NCBI RefSeq assembly: GCF_024707125.1
Contig: NZ_JANQAH010000011.1
Coordinates: 682,001-746,000, forward strand
Source: Devosia sp.
GTDB lineage: Bacteria; Pseudomonadota; Alphaproteobacteria; Rhizobiales; Devosiaceae
Reading direction: 5' to 3'
DNA length: 64,000 nt
Below the pieces are notes generated by a model. It did not search any database and was not told the DNA's origin. It was given only the letters and a program-made list of their open reading frames with translations. Shown here one piece after another: positions 36,939-45,837 of the stretch; the first letter of the stretch is position 1; each line of letters starts with the position of its first letter. The translations under genes and the position numbers were made by a program.

Positions 36939-37122
36939 GGATGGACATTTGGAAGGCCAGCAAAGGCACACTCTGGTGCTGTGCAACCCTACGCCCCGAA
37001 ATCCGGCGGGCCTATCGTAAAAAATCCGTAAATACCCCTGCAACACGTTAATTAATCCGCATTGACCCCAAGCCGGTTCGGCCGAAGACTTGAGCTCTCT
37101 TCAGGCTACGGGGGCCACGAAA
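36939..37122. other. Upstream region of the exopolysaccharide operon
   Basis: About 180 bases, comparatively AT-rich around 37015-37060 (TAAAAAATCCG, TTAATTAATCC), likely holding the operon promoter. I could not single out a convincing -35/-10 pair. A TTG at 37090 in frame with fcl is less likely than ATG 37123 as its start. Confidence 0.4.
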
Positions 37123-38151
37123 ATGTCGGAAGAGCATGAGGGCGAAGCCTTGCCTTTGGCACAGGCGCACCCGGACCACCACACGGCAGAAACGGCAAAA
37201 CCGGGCTTCTCGCTCGCAGGCAAAACCATCTGGATTGCCGGCCACAGAGGCATGGTCGGGCAGGCCCTGCTGCGGCGCCTCAAGGGCGAGGCCTGTACGC
37301 TGCTGACTGTCGACCGGCGCGAACTGGACCTGACCCGTCAGGCAGAGGTTGAGGGTTTTGTCGGGGAAGCACGACCCGATGCCATCGTCATCGCTGCTGC
37401 AAGGGTCGGCGGTATTCTGGCCAATATGCAGGACCCGGTCGGTTTCCTGACCGACAATCTCGCCATCAATCTCAACATCGCCAGGGCGGCGCATCAGGCC
37501 GACATCGACCGCGCGCTGTTCCTTGGCTCAAGCTGCATCTATCCCAAATCGGCGCCGCAGCCGATGAGCGAAGCGGCCCTTCTTACAGGGCCGCTCGAAC
37601 CGACCAACCAATGGTACGCCCTCGCCAAGATTGCGGCGCTGAAACTGGCGGAGGCCTATCGCCAGCAGTTCGGCCGCAACTACATCACCGCCATGCCGAC
37701 CAATCTTTATGGCCCTGGCGACAATTTTGACCTTGAGGCGGGACACGTGCTCCCCGCCCTGCTGCGCAAGGCGCATGAAGCCAAAAGCCGCGGCGCGCGA
37801 CAACTCGAACTGTGGGGTACCGGCACGGCAAGGCGGGAATTTCTGAATGTCGACGACTGCGCCGATGCGCTGGTGCTGCTGCTCAAAACCTATTCCGGCG
37901 CCGACCCGGTGAACGTCGGCTATGGCGAGGACATCGCGCTGATCGATCTTGCGCATTTGGTCTGCCGGACGGTGGGTTATGACGGCGCCATTGCGCTCGA
38001 CCCCAGCAAGCCCGACGGCACGCCGCGAAAACTGCTCGATACCAGCCGCCTGCGGCAGATGGGGTGGCGACCCAAGATTGCGCTCGCGGAGGGGTTGGCC
38101 GACACCTACGCTTGGTACCAGGCGCAATTGGCGCGCGAGGCAGCGGCATGA
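37123..38151 (+). CDS. fcl: GDP-L-fucose synthase
   Basis: NADPH-dependent epimerase/reductase that turns GDP-4-keto-6-deoxymannose into GDP-L-fucose for surface polysaccharide. The NADP motif is IWIAGHRGMVGQALLRRL, the active site is LFLGSSCIYPK and the NQWYALAKIAALKL Y-x3-K pair; FLNVDDCADAL is also typical. The protein has an N-terminal hydrophilic extension of about 30 residues, rich in His, Glu and Pro, not present in most homologues. The partner GDP-mannose dehydratase (gmd) is not in the window. It is the first of seven genes joined by 4-bp ATGA overlaps. Confidence 0.93.
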   Translation: MSEEHEGEALPLAQAHPDHHTAETAKPGFSLAGKTIWIAGHRGMVGQALLRRLKGEACTLLTVDRRELDLTRQAEVEGFVGEARPDAIVIAAARVGGILANMQDPVGFLTDNLAINLNIARAAHQADIDRALFLGSSCIYPKSAPQPMSEAALLTGPLEPTNQWYALAKIAALKLAEAYRQQFGRNYITAMPTNLYGPGDNFDLEAGHVLPALLRKAHEAKSRGARQLELWGTGTARREFLNVDDCADALVLLLKTYSGADPVNVGYGEDIALIDLAHLVCRTVGYDGAIALDPSKPDGTPRKLLDTSRLRQMGWRPKIALAEGLADTYAWYQAQLAREAAA

Positions 38152-39404
38152 AAATCCTGCTGCTGGGCCTCAATTATGCGCCCGAACTCATCGGCACTGG
38201 CCCCTATACGGCAGGGCTCGTCCAAGCCCTGGCCGAGCGCGGCCACGAGGTGCGCGCGGTCGTTGGCCAACCGTACTATCCCGAGTGGCGTCCACGCCCC
38301 GGCCATCGCGGCTGGAGCCTGGAAGATTTGGGCAGCGTTCGCATCTGCCGCGTGCCGCACTTCATCCCGGCTCGCCCCAGTGGCGCGATGCGCCTGCTGC
38401 ATCAATTCAGCTTTGCCCTTGCTGCCGCACCCATTTTGCTCAGCGAGGCGATATTCTGGCGGCCAGACCGGGTGATCGCGATTGCTCCGAGCCTCATGGC
38501 CGCCCCCTTGGCGCTGCTTGCCGCCCGGCTTTCCGGCGCAAGCGCCTGGTTGCATCTGCAGGATTTTGAGTTCGAAGCGGCTGTGGCGACCGGCCTTGTT
38601 TCAAAAAATCGCGGAATCGCAAAACTGCTCGGCGCAGTGGAACGGTGGATATTGCGGGGATTTGGGCGGGTCAGCACCATCTCCCCCGCCATGTGCCGCC
38701 GGCTCGCCGAGAAAGGGGTTTTGCGCGAACACGTGGCCGAACACCGGAATTGGGGTGATCTCGCCGAGGTGTCGCCTCTCGCCCCGCCGTCTCTTTTTCG
38801 GCAGAAATTTGGGATCACGACACCCCATGTCGCGCTCTATTCCGGCGCTTTGGGGCGCAAGCAGGGGCTCGATCTTGTCATGAAGGCCGCACGCTGCCTT
38901 GCACACCGCGACGACATCACCTTCGTCATCTGCGGCAACGGTCCGTATAGGGCCGAATTGGAAACCATGGCGGCAGATCTCGGCAATGTACGCTTCTTCG
39001 ATCTGCAACCGCGCGAACAACTGGGAGAGCTTTTGGGGCTCGCGACCGTGCACCTGCTGCCGCAAATTGCCGGCGCGGCCGATCTCGTCCTGCCCAGCAA
39101 GCTCGCCAACATGCTGGCCTCCGGTCGCCCCGTCATTGCGACAGCGGCAAAGGGCACCGGCATTTTCGAAGAGATCGAAGGTTGCGGCCTCACCGTCGAG
39201 CCGGGCGACGCAGTAGCGCTTGGCGCGGTGATCGAGCGGCTCTGCGATGATCCGGCGCTATCTAAAAGCCTTGGCGAGGCGGCGCGGCGCCGGGCGGAGC
39301 GGCGCTGGCACCGCGAAATCATTTTGGGGCACTTCGCTTTTGCGATTGAGGCCGCGCACGAGAGCGGCGATCGCGCCCGTGCTGCCGAAAGCCTGCGCCA
39401 ATGA
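38148..39404 (+). CDS. wcaI: Glycosyltransferase family 4, WcaI-like
   Basis: A 418-residue GT-B glycosyltransferase using nucleotide sugars at the cytoplasmic membrane face. The acceptor domain begins MKILLLGLNYAPELIGTGPY, the WcaI hallmark. The donor domain has YSGALGRKQGLDLVMKAAR, CGNGPYRAELE and the E-x7-E-like LPSKLANMLASGRPVIATA segment. It is typical of colanic-acid-type fucose-containing polymers and sits directly after fcl with an ATGA overlap, so fucose transfer is plausible but not shown. Confidence 0.88.
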   Translation: MKILLLGLNYAPELIGTGPYTAGLVQALAERGHEVRAVVGQPYYPEWRPRPGHRGWSLEDLGSVRICRVPHFIPARPSGAMRLLHQFSFALAAAPILLSEAIFWRPDRVIAIAPSLMAAPLALLAARLSGASAWLHLQDFEFEAAVATGLVSKNRGIAKLLGAVERWILRGFGRVSTISPAMCRRLAEKGVLREHVAEHRNWGDLAEVSPLAPPSLFRQKFGITTPHVALYSGALGRKQGLDLVMKAARCLAHRDDITFVICGNGPYRAELETMAADLGNVRFFDLQPREQLGELLGLATVHLLPQIAGAADLVLPSKLANMLASGRPVIATAAKGTGIFEEIEGCGLTVEPGDAVALGAVIERLCDDPALSKSLGEAARRRAERRWHREIILGHFAFAIEAAHESGDRARAAESLRQ

Positions 39405-40609
39405 CGCTCGCACTCATCACAGCCGGCAGCGTGGGCCTGCTTCTTGCGCTGAGCCATGGGCGGCCCGGCCTGATGCTTCTGAGCCTGGCCATCCTGCTGT
39501 TCCACGCCCTGCCGCTGGTTTGGCTCGACCCCGACACCATCTCCGCAACCTTGCGGGCGCAGATCGGTACCGCGACCGTCATTGCCGGGCTCACAAGCCT
39601 CGCGTGGTACACCGGCTATTGGCTGTTTGCGCGGTCTCCAGCCGCAAGCGTTTCGCTGGCAGAAGTGGCCGTCTCCGCGGCACCAAGACGGTTCCACGCT
39701 CTGGTGCTGATTGCACTACTTGGCCTGATCGCCGCTGCGCCCGGAGGCCTTTTCGGCTTCGCCCAGACCGGCTTCCTGCGCCTGCCCGTCGACAGTGCAC
39801 TGTTTTCGCTGACCTATGCCTTTGCCTGCCTCGCTGCGTTCACCACGGCCATTCTCTGCGTCTACGCAGCCGCAAGCCGGTCGGCACCGCCATGGTTTTC
39901 GACGGGTGTGGTGCTGCTCGTCTTCTGGCTCCTTGGTGGCCGCACCCAGTTTGTCATCACCGCCATGGCCTTTGGCCTCGTCTTCCTCGCCCATCGGCGC
40001 GTTCGGCTGCGCAGTCTTTTGTTGCCCGCTGTGGTCGCGACTTTGTTGGTCACGCTCACGCTCAGCTTCCGCCTCACTTTGCAGGGCGAAGTAACCGACT
40101 TCGCGGCATCAATCCGGTTGACCCTGTCGCAACTCTCGCTGCTCGAAAGCTATGCCCTGGCGGCTCGCTTTGTCGAAGAAGCCGGTTATCAAGGCGCGCA
40201 CTATTGGCAGGTGCTGCAACAGCTGTTTCCGCGCGCCTTGTTTCCCGAAAAGCCGATGCAGCTGAGCCGCGCACTGCGCCTGATGGAAGCGCGCGACGGG
40301 CTCGGCGGCCTGACACCGGGTCTTGCCGGCGAGGCTTTTGCTGCGGGCGGCCTCATCTGCGTCGCGGCAATTGGCATCGTCTTCGGCGGTGCGCTGGCCC
40401 TGCTCGACAATGCCTATCGCGCCCTCACCCGACTGCAACCGCTTATGCAGGCGCTCATCGTCAGCCTGATCCCTCTGCTCGCCATTTTTGCACTGCGCGG
40501 CGGCTTCGACACGGCGATCTTCCGGCTGGCCATTCTCCTCCTCGCCGCAGCCATTGGCGGCCTTTGGCGCGCCACCCACGTGCCGCGTCTCCCAAGGGTG
40601 GCGTCATGA
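39401..40609 (+). CDS. O-antigen/EPS polymerase-like membrane protein (Wzy-like)
   Basis: A 402-residue integral membrane protein with about 10-11 hydrophobic segments and a larger loop around residues 225-300 (TLSQLSLLESYALAARFVEE). Wzy polymerases are defined by topology and context more than by motif; both fit here, between a glycosyltransferase and the flippase-like gene. It would join lipid-linked repeat units at the periplasmic face. It overlaps its neighbours by four bases on both sides. Confidence 0.75.
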   Translation: MTLALITAGSVGLLLALSHGRPGLMLLSLAILLFHALPLVWLDPDTISATLRAQIGTATVIAGLTSLAWYTGYWLFARSPAASVSLAEVAVSAAPRRFHALVLIALLGLIAAAPGGLFGFAQTGFLRLPVDSALFSLTYAFACLAAFTTAILCVYAAASRSAPPWFSTGVVLLVFWLLGGRTQFVITAMAFGLVFLAHRRVRLRSLLLPAVVATLLVTLTLSFRLTLQGEVTDFAASIRLTLSQLSLLESYALAARFVEEAGYQGAHYWQVLQQLFPRALFPEKPMQLSRALRLMEARDGLGGLTPGLAGEAFAAGGLICVAAIGIVFGGALALLDNAYRALTRLQPLMQALIVSLIPLLAIFALRGGFDTAIFRLAILLLAAAIGGLWRATHVPRLPRVAS

Positions 40610-41172
40610 CCCGCCACAGCGCTTCGCGCTACCTCACCAGGGCCATCGACCTCACGGCACGCGCGGCGCGTAGCCTCTGGTATCGTTATGTCTACCTCGC
40701 CTGGGTCGATTTTGGTCGGCATGTCACCTTTGCCGGGCCGATCCGCTGCGCCGGCGTTACCGGCACGATAGAGGTCGGCGACAGCACTTTCCTCGGGCCT
40801 AATATCAGCCTTGCCGTAGCAGGAGGCGGCAGCTTGCGGCTTGGTCGCGAGGTGTCGGTCAATCAGGGTACGATCCTCTCCGCACGCGAAGCCGTTGCGA
40901 TTGGCGACGGCACGCGCATCGGAGAGAACTGCTCCATCCGCGACAGCGATCACAGGATCGATCCGGCCGTGCCGGTTCTCGAAAGCGGTTTCGTCATCCG
41001 GCCCGTGAGTATCGGGAACAATGTCTGGATCGGCCGCCACGCCACCATCCTGCCGGGGGTGACCATCGGCGATGGCGCGGTGATTGGCGCACATAGTCTG
41101 GTCAATCACGACATCCCCGCGCGCGCCGTCGCCTTCGGCACCCCCGCCCGCATCCAAAGGACATTGCCATGA
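40606..41172 (+). CDS. Left-handed beta-helix acyltransferase (hexapeptide repeat)
   Basis: A 188-residue protein of the LbH/WcaB-WbbJ type. Hexapeptide turns are seen from about residue 50 (TIEVGDSTFLGPNISLAV ... AIGDGTRIGENCSIRD), with the catalytic His in the SDHRIDP region and the typical VSIGNNVWIGRHATILPGVTIGDGAVIGAHS end. It probably O-acetylates a sugar of the repeat unit using acetyl-CoA. ATG 40606 overlaps the polymerase gene stop by four bases. The same frame is open far upstream but that part is not coding. Confidence 0.9.
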   Translation: MTRHSASRYLTRAIDLTARAARSLWYRYVYLAWVDFGRHVTFAGPIRCAGVTGTIEVGDSTFLGPNISLAVAGGGSLRLGREVSVNQGTILSAREAVAIGDGTRIGENCSIRDSDHRIDPAVPVLESGFVIRPVSIGNNVWIGRHATILPGVTIGDGAVIGAHSLVNHDIPARAVAFGTPARIQRTLP

Positions 41173-42305
41173 CGGCCTCACGGCACATGGCGGGTCTCGC
41201 ATTGGCCGCGGTGCCACCCGGCGCCATTTTTCTTGGCCAGACCTGGCTTGTCGCCACAGGACAAACTGACGCCATCCTGTCCCTCGCCAAGTATGGCGGG
41301 CTTTTGGGGCTCGTCTTCTTCGCCTTCGATGGCAGTTCCGGGCTTATCCCGGCCATGCTGCGGCTGCGGCACAGCGATGCCGCGGTACGAACAGCCTATC
41401 TCGTCTATCGCGCGGGCGTCGCGGCACTGCTCGGTGCGACGCTTCCGCTCCTTTGGCATTTTGCGCCGGAGGATACCGCAGCACTCCTACCCTTCCTGGC
41501 CATCGCGCTGCTGCTGCGATTTTCTGTCCTCGACACCGATCTCGACCGGCGCGGGTTGCAGCACTGGGCCATGCTGCTGCAAAACGGCTGGATGCTGCCG
41601 CTTTGCCTCGGCGCTGCCCTAAGCGGCGACATCACGGCCGAGATGGCGGGGCATGCGGCGCTCTGGAGCACTGCCATCCTGGCGGCCGCGCATGTGCTCC
41701 TCGTACGCGCCGATCGTTTCTCGGCAAAGGCGGACTTTGGCCCGGCGCTGATGGAAATCGTCACCATCATGGGTGCGCAGGGCATTGGCCAACTCTATGG
41801 TCGCGCCGTTCTCTTCGTGCTCGGCGCAAGTTTTTCCGGGCCCCTGCCGGCGCTGATCATCTATGCCAAGCAGGCTTTTAACGCAGCCGGCCTGCTTGTC
41901 ACCTACCTGCGACGGGTCGAGCTGGCGCGGCACCGGACGAGCATGGGGCTCAGCCTGACCGGCCAAGCCGCCGTTGCGCTGGTGGCTGGCATTCTGGTGG
42001 CACTGGCTGCCCCAGGGCTGGGAGTTTCACACGGCCTGGTTCTGGTAGTCATTGCCTGGCAGAGTCTCGAAAAGCTCTCGTCCACCGGCATTTATGCCTT
42101 CCAGCTTCAGGGCCGGCACCGCCTCGCGCTGGCAGGCCTGGTGAATGTCTGCGTTCTCGGCGTCGCGGGGCTGGCGCTGGCTTTGGCCCAGGCATCTCCG
42201 CTTGTATTTGTTGCCTTTGAAACGCTCGGCTATGGCGCTGTCTTGCTGCTCTGGCTCCAGGCCAACCAGGACAGTCACGCACCCAAGGCAGGCGGTCGTC
42301 CATGA
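41169..42305 (+). CDS. Flippase-like polysaccharide membrane protein (Wzx-like)
   Basis: A 378-residue protein with about 10-12 membrane segments and basic short loops, resembling truncated MATE/Wzx-type lipid-linked oligosaccharide flippases (MAGLALAAVPPGAIFLGQTW; ALIIYAKQAFNAAGLLVTYLRR). Wzx proteins usually run 400-480 residues, so this one is short. Identification rests on topology and place between the polymerase and glycosyltransferases. It overlaps both neighbours by four bases. Confidence 0.65.
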   Translation: MTASRHMAGLALAAVPPGAIFLGQTWLVATGQTDAILSLAKYGGLLGLVFFAFDGSSGLIPAMLRLRHSDAAVRTAYLVYRAGVAALLGATLPLLWHFAPEDTAALLPFLAIALLLRFSVLDTDLDRRGLQHWAMLLQNGWMLPLCLGAALSGDITAEMAGHAALWSTAILAAAHVLLVRADRFSAKADFGPALMEIVTIMGAQGIGQLYGRAVLFVLGASFSGPLPALIIYAKQAFNAAGLLVTYLRRVELARHRTSMGLSLTGQAAVALVAGILVALAAPGLGVSHGLVLVVIAWQSLEKLSSTGIYAFQLQGRHRLALAGLVNVCVLGVAGLALALAQASPLVFVAFETLGYGAVLLLWLQANQDSHAPKAGGRP

Positions 42306-43387
42306 GGATCGTCCACTATTCGACACGTCTCGGGCGCTCTGCCGGTGGGCTCTATCACTCGGTCTCGGGCCTGGCCCGGGCCATGGCCAATCTCGGCGCG
42401 GAGGTAATGGTAGCCGGCGGCCACGAAAATGGTTCTGCGGATGAAAAGCATGTCTGGGGCAAGCTACCGCTTCTTACTCACCCTCTTGGGCACAGCCGCT
42501 ATGGCTTTTCCCTCTCCATGCAGGCCGAGATCGCGCAGCTAAAGCCCGATATTCTCCATGTCCATGGCATCTGGTCGGCCGGCTCCATTCATGGCCGGTT
42601 CGCCCCGAGCGGAACCAAGGTCGTCGTATCGCCGCGCGGCATGCTCGATCCCTGGATATTGGCGCGAAAACCATGGCTCAAGCGGCCCCATGCGGCACTG
42701 TTCGAACGCCCCATGCTCGGTCGCGCCCACGTTCATGCTCTCTCCGAGCACGAGGCCGCAGCCGCGCTTGCCTATATGCCCAGTCTTGCCGACCGCATTT
42801 TCACTTTGCCCAATGGCGTCGAACCAGCCCTAGCGACCGAACCGCAAAACCGCTCCGGCGCGCTCTATCTCGGCCGACTGCATGAGAAGAAGCAGGTTCT
42901 TCCGCTTGTTGACGCCTGGGAGCAGCACTCGAAGCGCACGGTGCTGACCGTAGCAGGCTGGGGCGAGCCCGAATACGAATCCGAGGTCGCGGCCCGCTGC
43001 AAAGGGCAAAAGCGCGTTCGTTTTGTCGGCGCGCTTGGTGGCGAGAGCAAGGCCCAGGCTTTGTCGGCGGCCAGCTTTTTCGTTCTCCCCTCGCTGAGCG
43101 AGGGTCTGCCCATGGCGGCACTGGAAGCTCTCAGCCATGGCTGCATTCCGATCCTGACGGAAGCCTGCCACCTGCCGCAGCTTTTCGCGGCCGACGTGGC
43201 GCTCCGTATGGAGCCGGACTTTTCCGACTTCCCTGCCCTCCTCGTCCGAATGGAAGGCATGAGCGACGCGGAGAAGACTGCACGCTCCGCCCGCGCCCGA
43301 GAGGCGGCCCGGCCGTTCTTCTGGCCCGATATCGCCCGTTCGATGCTCGACCACTATGCGCGCATTCTCGATGGGCCACGACCATGA
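42302..43387 (+). CDS. Glycosyltransferase family 4
   Basis: A 361-residue GT-B enzyme. The N-domain starts MRIVHYSTRLGRSAGGLYHS and has HVHGIWSAGSIHGRFA followed by VSPRGMLDPW; the donor domain has YLGRLHEKKQVLPLVDAWEQ and the GT4 E-x7-E motif as SLSEGLPMAALEALSHGCIP. It adds a sugar to the growing repeat unit; donor not predictable. It is coupled to its neighbours by ATGA overlaps. Confidence 0.92.
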   Translation: MRIVHYSTRLGRSAGGLYHSVSGLARAMANLGAEVMVAGGHENGSADEKHVWGKLPLLTHPLGHSRYGFSLSMQAEIAQLKPDILHVHGIWSAGSIHGRFAPSGTKVVVSPRGMLDPWILARKPWLKRPHAALFERPMLGRAHVHALSEHEAAAALAYMPSLADRIFTLPNGVEPALATEPQNRSGALYLGRLHEKKQVLPLVDAWEQHSKRTVLTVAGWGEPEYESEVAARCKGQKRVRFVGALGGESKAQALSAASFFVLPSLSEGLPMAALEALSHGCIPILTEACHLPQLFAADVALRMEPDFSDFPALLVRMEGMSDAEKTARSARAREAARPFFWPDIARSMLDHYARILDGPRP

Positions 43388-43982
43388 CGCGCCTCGCAGC
43401 TCGGCATTTTTCCCTGGGCAATCGCCTATACCGCGCGCTGTGGAGCGTTTGCTGGACACTGTTCGCCGCCTGGACGCCGCCACCTTTGCATGGCTGGCGC
43501 TGCGCCATTCTGCGCCTTTTCGGCGCCAGGGTGGGGCGTGGTGTACGTGTCTATGGCAGCACCAAAATCTGGTACCCGCCCCATCTCACGCTCGAAGATG
43601 GCGCGGTCATCGGCTGGCAGACCGTGATCTACTGCCAGGCCCCGATACACCTGGGCCAAAATGCCATCGTCTCCCAATATGCCTATCTGCTAGCCGGCAC
43701 ACACGATGTCGATGCGCCGGACTTTGCGCTTGTAGCCCGGCCCATCCATATCGGGCCGGAAGCTGGGTCGCCGCCCGGGCCATTGTCGGCCCGGGCGTAA
43801 CACTGGGCAGAGGTGCAGTTCTGGGCGCGGGCGCAGTTGCTTTTTCAGACATACCCGATTGGGCCATCCACATCGGCAACCCCGCCCGCTTTCTGCGTAT
43901 GCGTCAGTCGGGTCTCAAAAACCCTTCGCCATATGCGCCGCATGAAATGCCTGCGCCACAATGGCATAGCCGGCATCGTTGA
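43384..43982 (+). pseudogene. wcaF: WcaF-like colanic-acid-type acetyltransferase, one-base frameshift
   Basis: The first frame (43384 to about 43763) reads MTRLAARHFSLGNRLYRALW ... GVRVYGSTKIWYPPHLTLED, exactly the WcaF pattern, up to PIHIGPEA, then fails and stops at 43800. One frame over, the protein continues WVAARAIVGPGVTLGRGAVL ... HIGNPARFLRMR, the expected hexapeptide tail. One base is missing near 43763. The restored protein is about 199 residues if it runs to 43982, where its 3' end overlaps the convergent fibre-like gene by 68 bases; homologues usually end soon after GNPARFLR. It is the last gene of the ATGA-coupled chain. Confidence 0.85.
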
Positions 43983-45837
43983 GATGCAGATGGTCGGACC
44001 GCAGGGAACGCGGCACGAAGCCAGCCGCTACATCGCTGATATCTTCCGCAGTTCCATTCGCTGCCGCCGAGAGGACGGAAAGCAGGTTCACAAAGCGGGC
44101 TCCATAGGTGCTGGCCAATTGTCCATTGAGTGCGGCCAATTGCGTCAGTCCGGCCCCGCTGTCGGCCGTGCTCGGCAGGATGCCGCCGATGAGATAGCGG
44201 CCATGACCGAGCGAGGCGACTGCCGCCGCAATATCGCCCAGCACGCTATGCCCGGCCTGCGCGCCGTTGCGCCCCAGCCATAGCCAGGCCGTATGGCCAC
44301 GCAGATATTGCCCCCAGGCACAGGTGAAGCGTGCATTGGCGCCCACCGGCACGCTTGCGCCCGTACCACTCCGGGCAAAACTCCAATTGCCCGAGCCGTC
44401 CGTCGACATCGTGCCTTCAACGCCCGCCAGCCAGCCCTTCAAGCTCCCGGCATAGCCGCCCGTGCCGACCAGCACATTGACCGATTTGTCGGTGACGGCC
44501 ACAGAGCCGGACGCCGGAATGGCGCCGCCAGACACGGTGACAAGAATGGGCACGGCATTCATCCGCGCCGCAATCTGCGTCGAGGTCTGCCCGCCGGCGC
44601 CCTGCCGCACAACGGCCCGGCGCGGCGAAAACAGGGTCTGCGCCACCGCCGGATAGGTCGCGCTGCCGGTGCTCCCGCCGGTTGCTCCTGCGCTGGCCGT
44701 CAGGCTATCGCCCCAGGCGACAATGCCGGTGCCGGCCACGAGCGCCGCGAACTGCTCTTCGCCCATGGGCTCGGAAAAGAGCCGGACCCGCTCGATGCTG
44801 CCGGTCCAGAGACCGGAAACGCTCGAGCGCCCACGGCCAAGCCGCAGCGCCGCCAGGCCCGGAAAGGTGCCCGAAAGCGTTTGCTGCACCGGCTGCCCCA
44901 TAAGGGCCGCACGATATTCGCCATCCCTCGCCGAAAATCCCACGGCGAAGGCACTACCGGCCGGGACCACGCCAAGATCGAGATTGGCCTGTTCCACCTG
45001 CGTACCGCTGCCACCGAAGGACACGATGAAACGCAGGCGTTGGCTCGCATCCCAGATGAGGCGGATGAAATTGCGCTCGAACCAGTTGCCGTTGAAATCG
45101 GCATTGTCATCGGCCTGGAACACCACACCGCCGGCGCCACCGCTGGCAGGCGTCGTCGCCTCAACCAATCCGCACAAGGCGCCTGGCCGAAACCCGGCGC
45201 AGGGCAGAGCTTCCCGCAATGAAAGATTGTCTGCCCAATAGATGCCCGTGGAGGGATTGGTCAGGTTGCGCAGCGCAATTGAAGCGGTGGAGGGGTTGAA
45301 CCCGCCGCAATAAAGCACCGACTGGCTCGGCGTCGTGACGGTGAGATTAGCCGTCTGCGCATAGTTGGCCGTGCCTCCGCCCCCGGCACCAAAACCCAGC
45401 GTCACATTGGACGAGGTTTCGCGCCACACCTCGCCGACAAGGCGATAGGCCCGGCCGGCACTCTGGACCAGCCCGGCAATGGTGCGATAGGCACCTGAGC
45501 CATTGCCACCGCTGCCTGTCACCCGTAGCGCCCCGGACGCGACAGCCACCGCGCTGCCGACGCTGGACCAATCGCCGGCGCTACCGCCGGCAAAATTGCC
45601 GTCGGACAAAAGCTCCGGCGCTGTCTCGGCGACATGCGGCCCGATGACCAATTGGCCGCTGGCCGGCACGGTTCCGCCGACCGCCAGCCGGAACTGGCTC
45701 TCATTGGCCAGCGTCCGGCCGGCAAAGCGAAAGCGGCCATGGGCAAAGTCGGCATCGAGCCATGCGCCGCCCGCTTCAACCGGTGTGGCACCCGGAAAAT
45801 AACCAAGCCCGAGCGCGGGCCCCGCACGGCCGCTCAT
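43915..45837 (-). CDS. Phage/GTA spike-fibre-like protein with LamG-like and SGNH hydrolase domains
   Basis: A 640-residue, signal-less protein, rich in Gly, Ala, Ser and Thr. Residues 1-215 are beta-rich, like phage tail or spike proteins (FAGRTLANESQFRLAVGG). About 230-365 resembles a concanavalin/LamG-like carbohydrate-binding sandwich. The C-terminus from about 370 is an SGNH/GDSL hydrolase: block I IVAWGDSLTAS (nucleophile Ser near 378), WLWLGRNGAQ in block III position and SDHLHLNDAGY supplying the Asp and His near 614-617. Such enzymes deacetylate polysaccharides. It is joined to the small spike base gene (TAATG overlap) and lies inside the capsule locus, opposite to its transcription. 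Binding or trimming of the local capsule is a reasonable inference. Confidence 0.8.
   Translation of the reverse strand: MSGRAGPALGLGYFPGATPVEAGGAWLDADFAHGRFRFAGRTLANESQFRLAVGGTVPASGQLVIGPHVAETAPELLSDGNFAGGSAGDWSSVGSAVAVASGALRVTGSGGNGSGAYRTIAGLVQSAGRAYRLVGEVWRETSSNVTLGFGAGGGGTANYAQTANLTVTTPSQSVLYCGGFNPSTASIALRNLTNPSTGIYWADNLSLREALPCAGFRPGALCGLVEATTPASGGAGGVVFQADDNADFNGNWFERNFIRLIWDASQRLRFIVSFGGSGTQVEQANLDLGVVPAGSAFAVGFSARDGEYRAALMGQPVQQTLSGTFPGLAALRLGRGRSSVSGLWTGSIERVRLFSEPMGEEQFAALVAGTGIVAWGDSLTASAGATGGSTGSATYPAVAQTLFSPRRAVVRQGAGGQTSTQIAARMNAVPILVTVSGGAIPASGSVAVTDKSVNVLVGTGGYAGSLKGWLAGVEGTMSTDGSGNWSFARSGTGASVPVGANARFTCAWGQYLRGHTAWLWLGRNGAQAGHSVLGDIAAAVASLGHGRYLIGGILPSTADSGAGLTQLAALNGQLASTYGARFVNLLSVLSAAANGTAEDISDVAAGFVPRSLRSDHLHLNDAGYAIVAQAFHAAHMAKGF

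Noticed and set aside
39247-40605. Plus-strand frame open continuously from 39247 through the acyltransferase gene, giving a 641-residue ORF
   Set aside because: The part before 40606 is Arg/Pro/Ala-rich out-of-frame translation of the WcaI and Wzy-like genes; only 40606-41172 shows real hexapeptide repeats, with an ATGA-coupled start.
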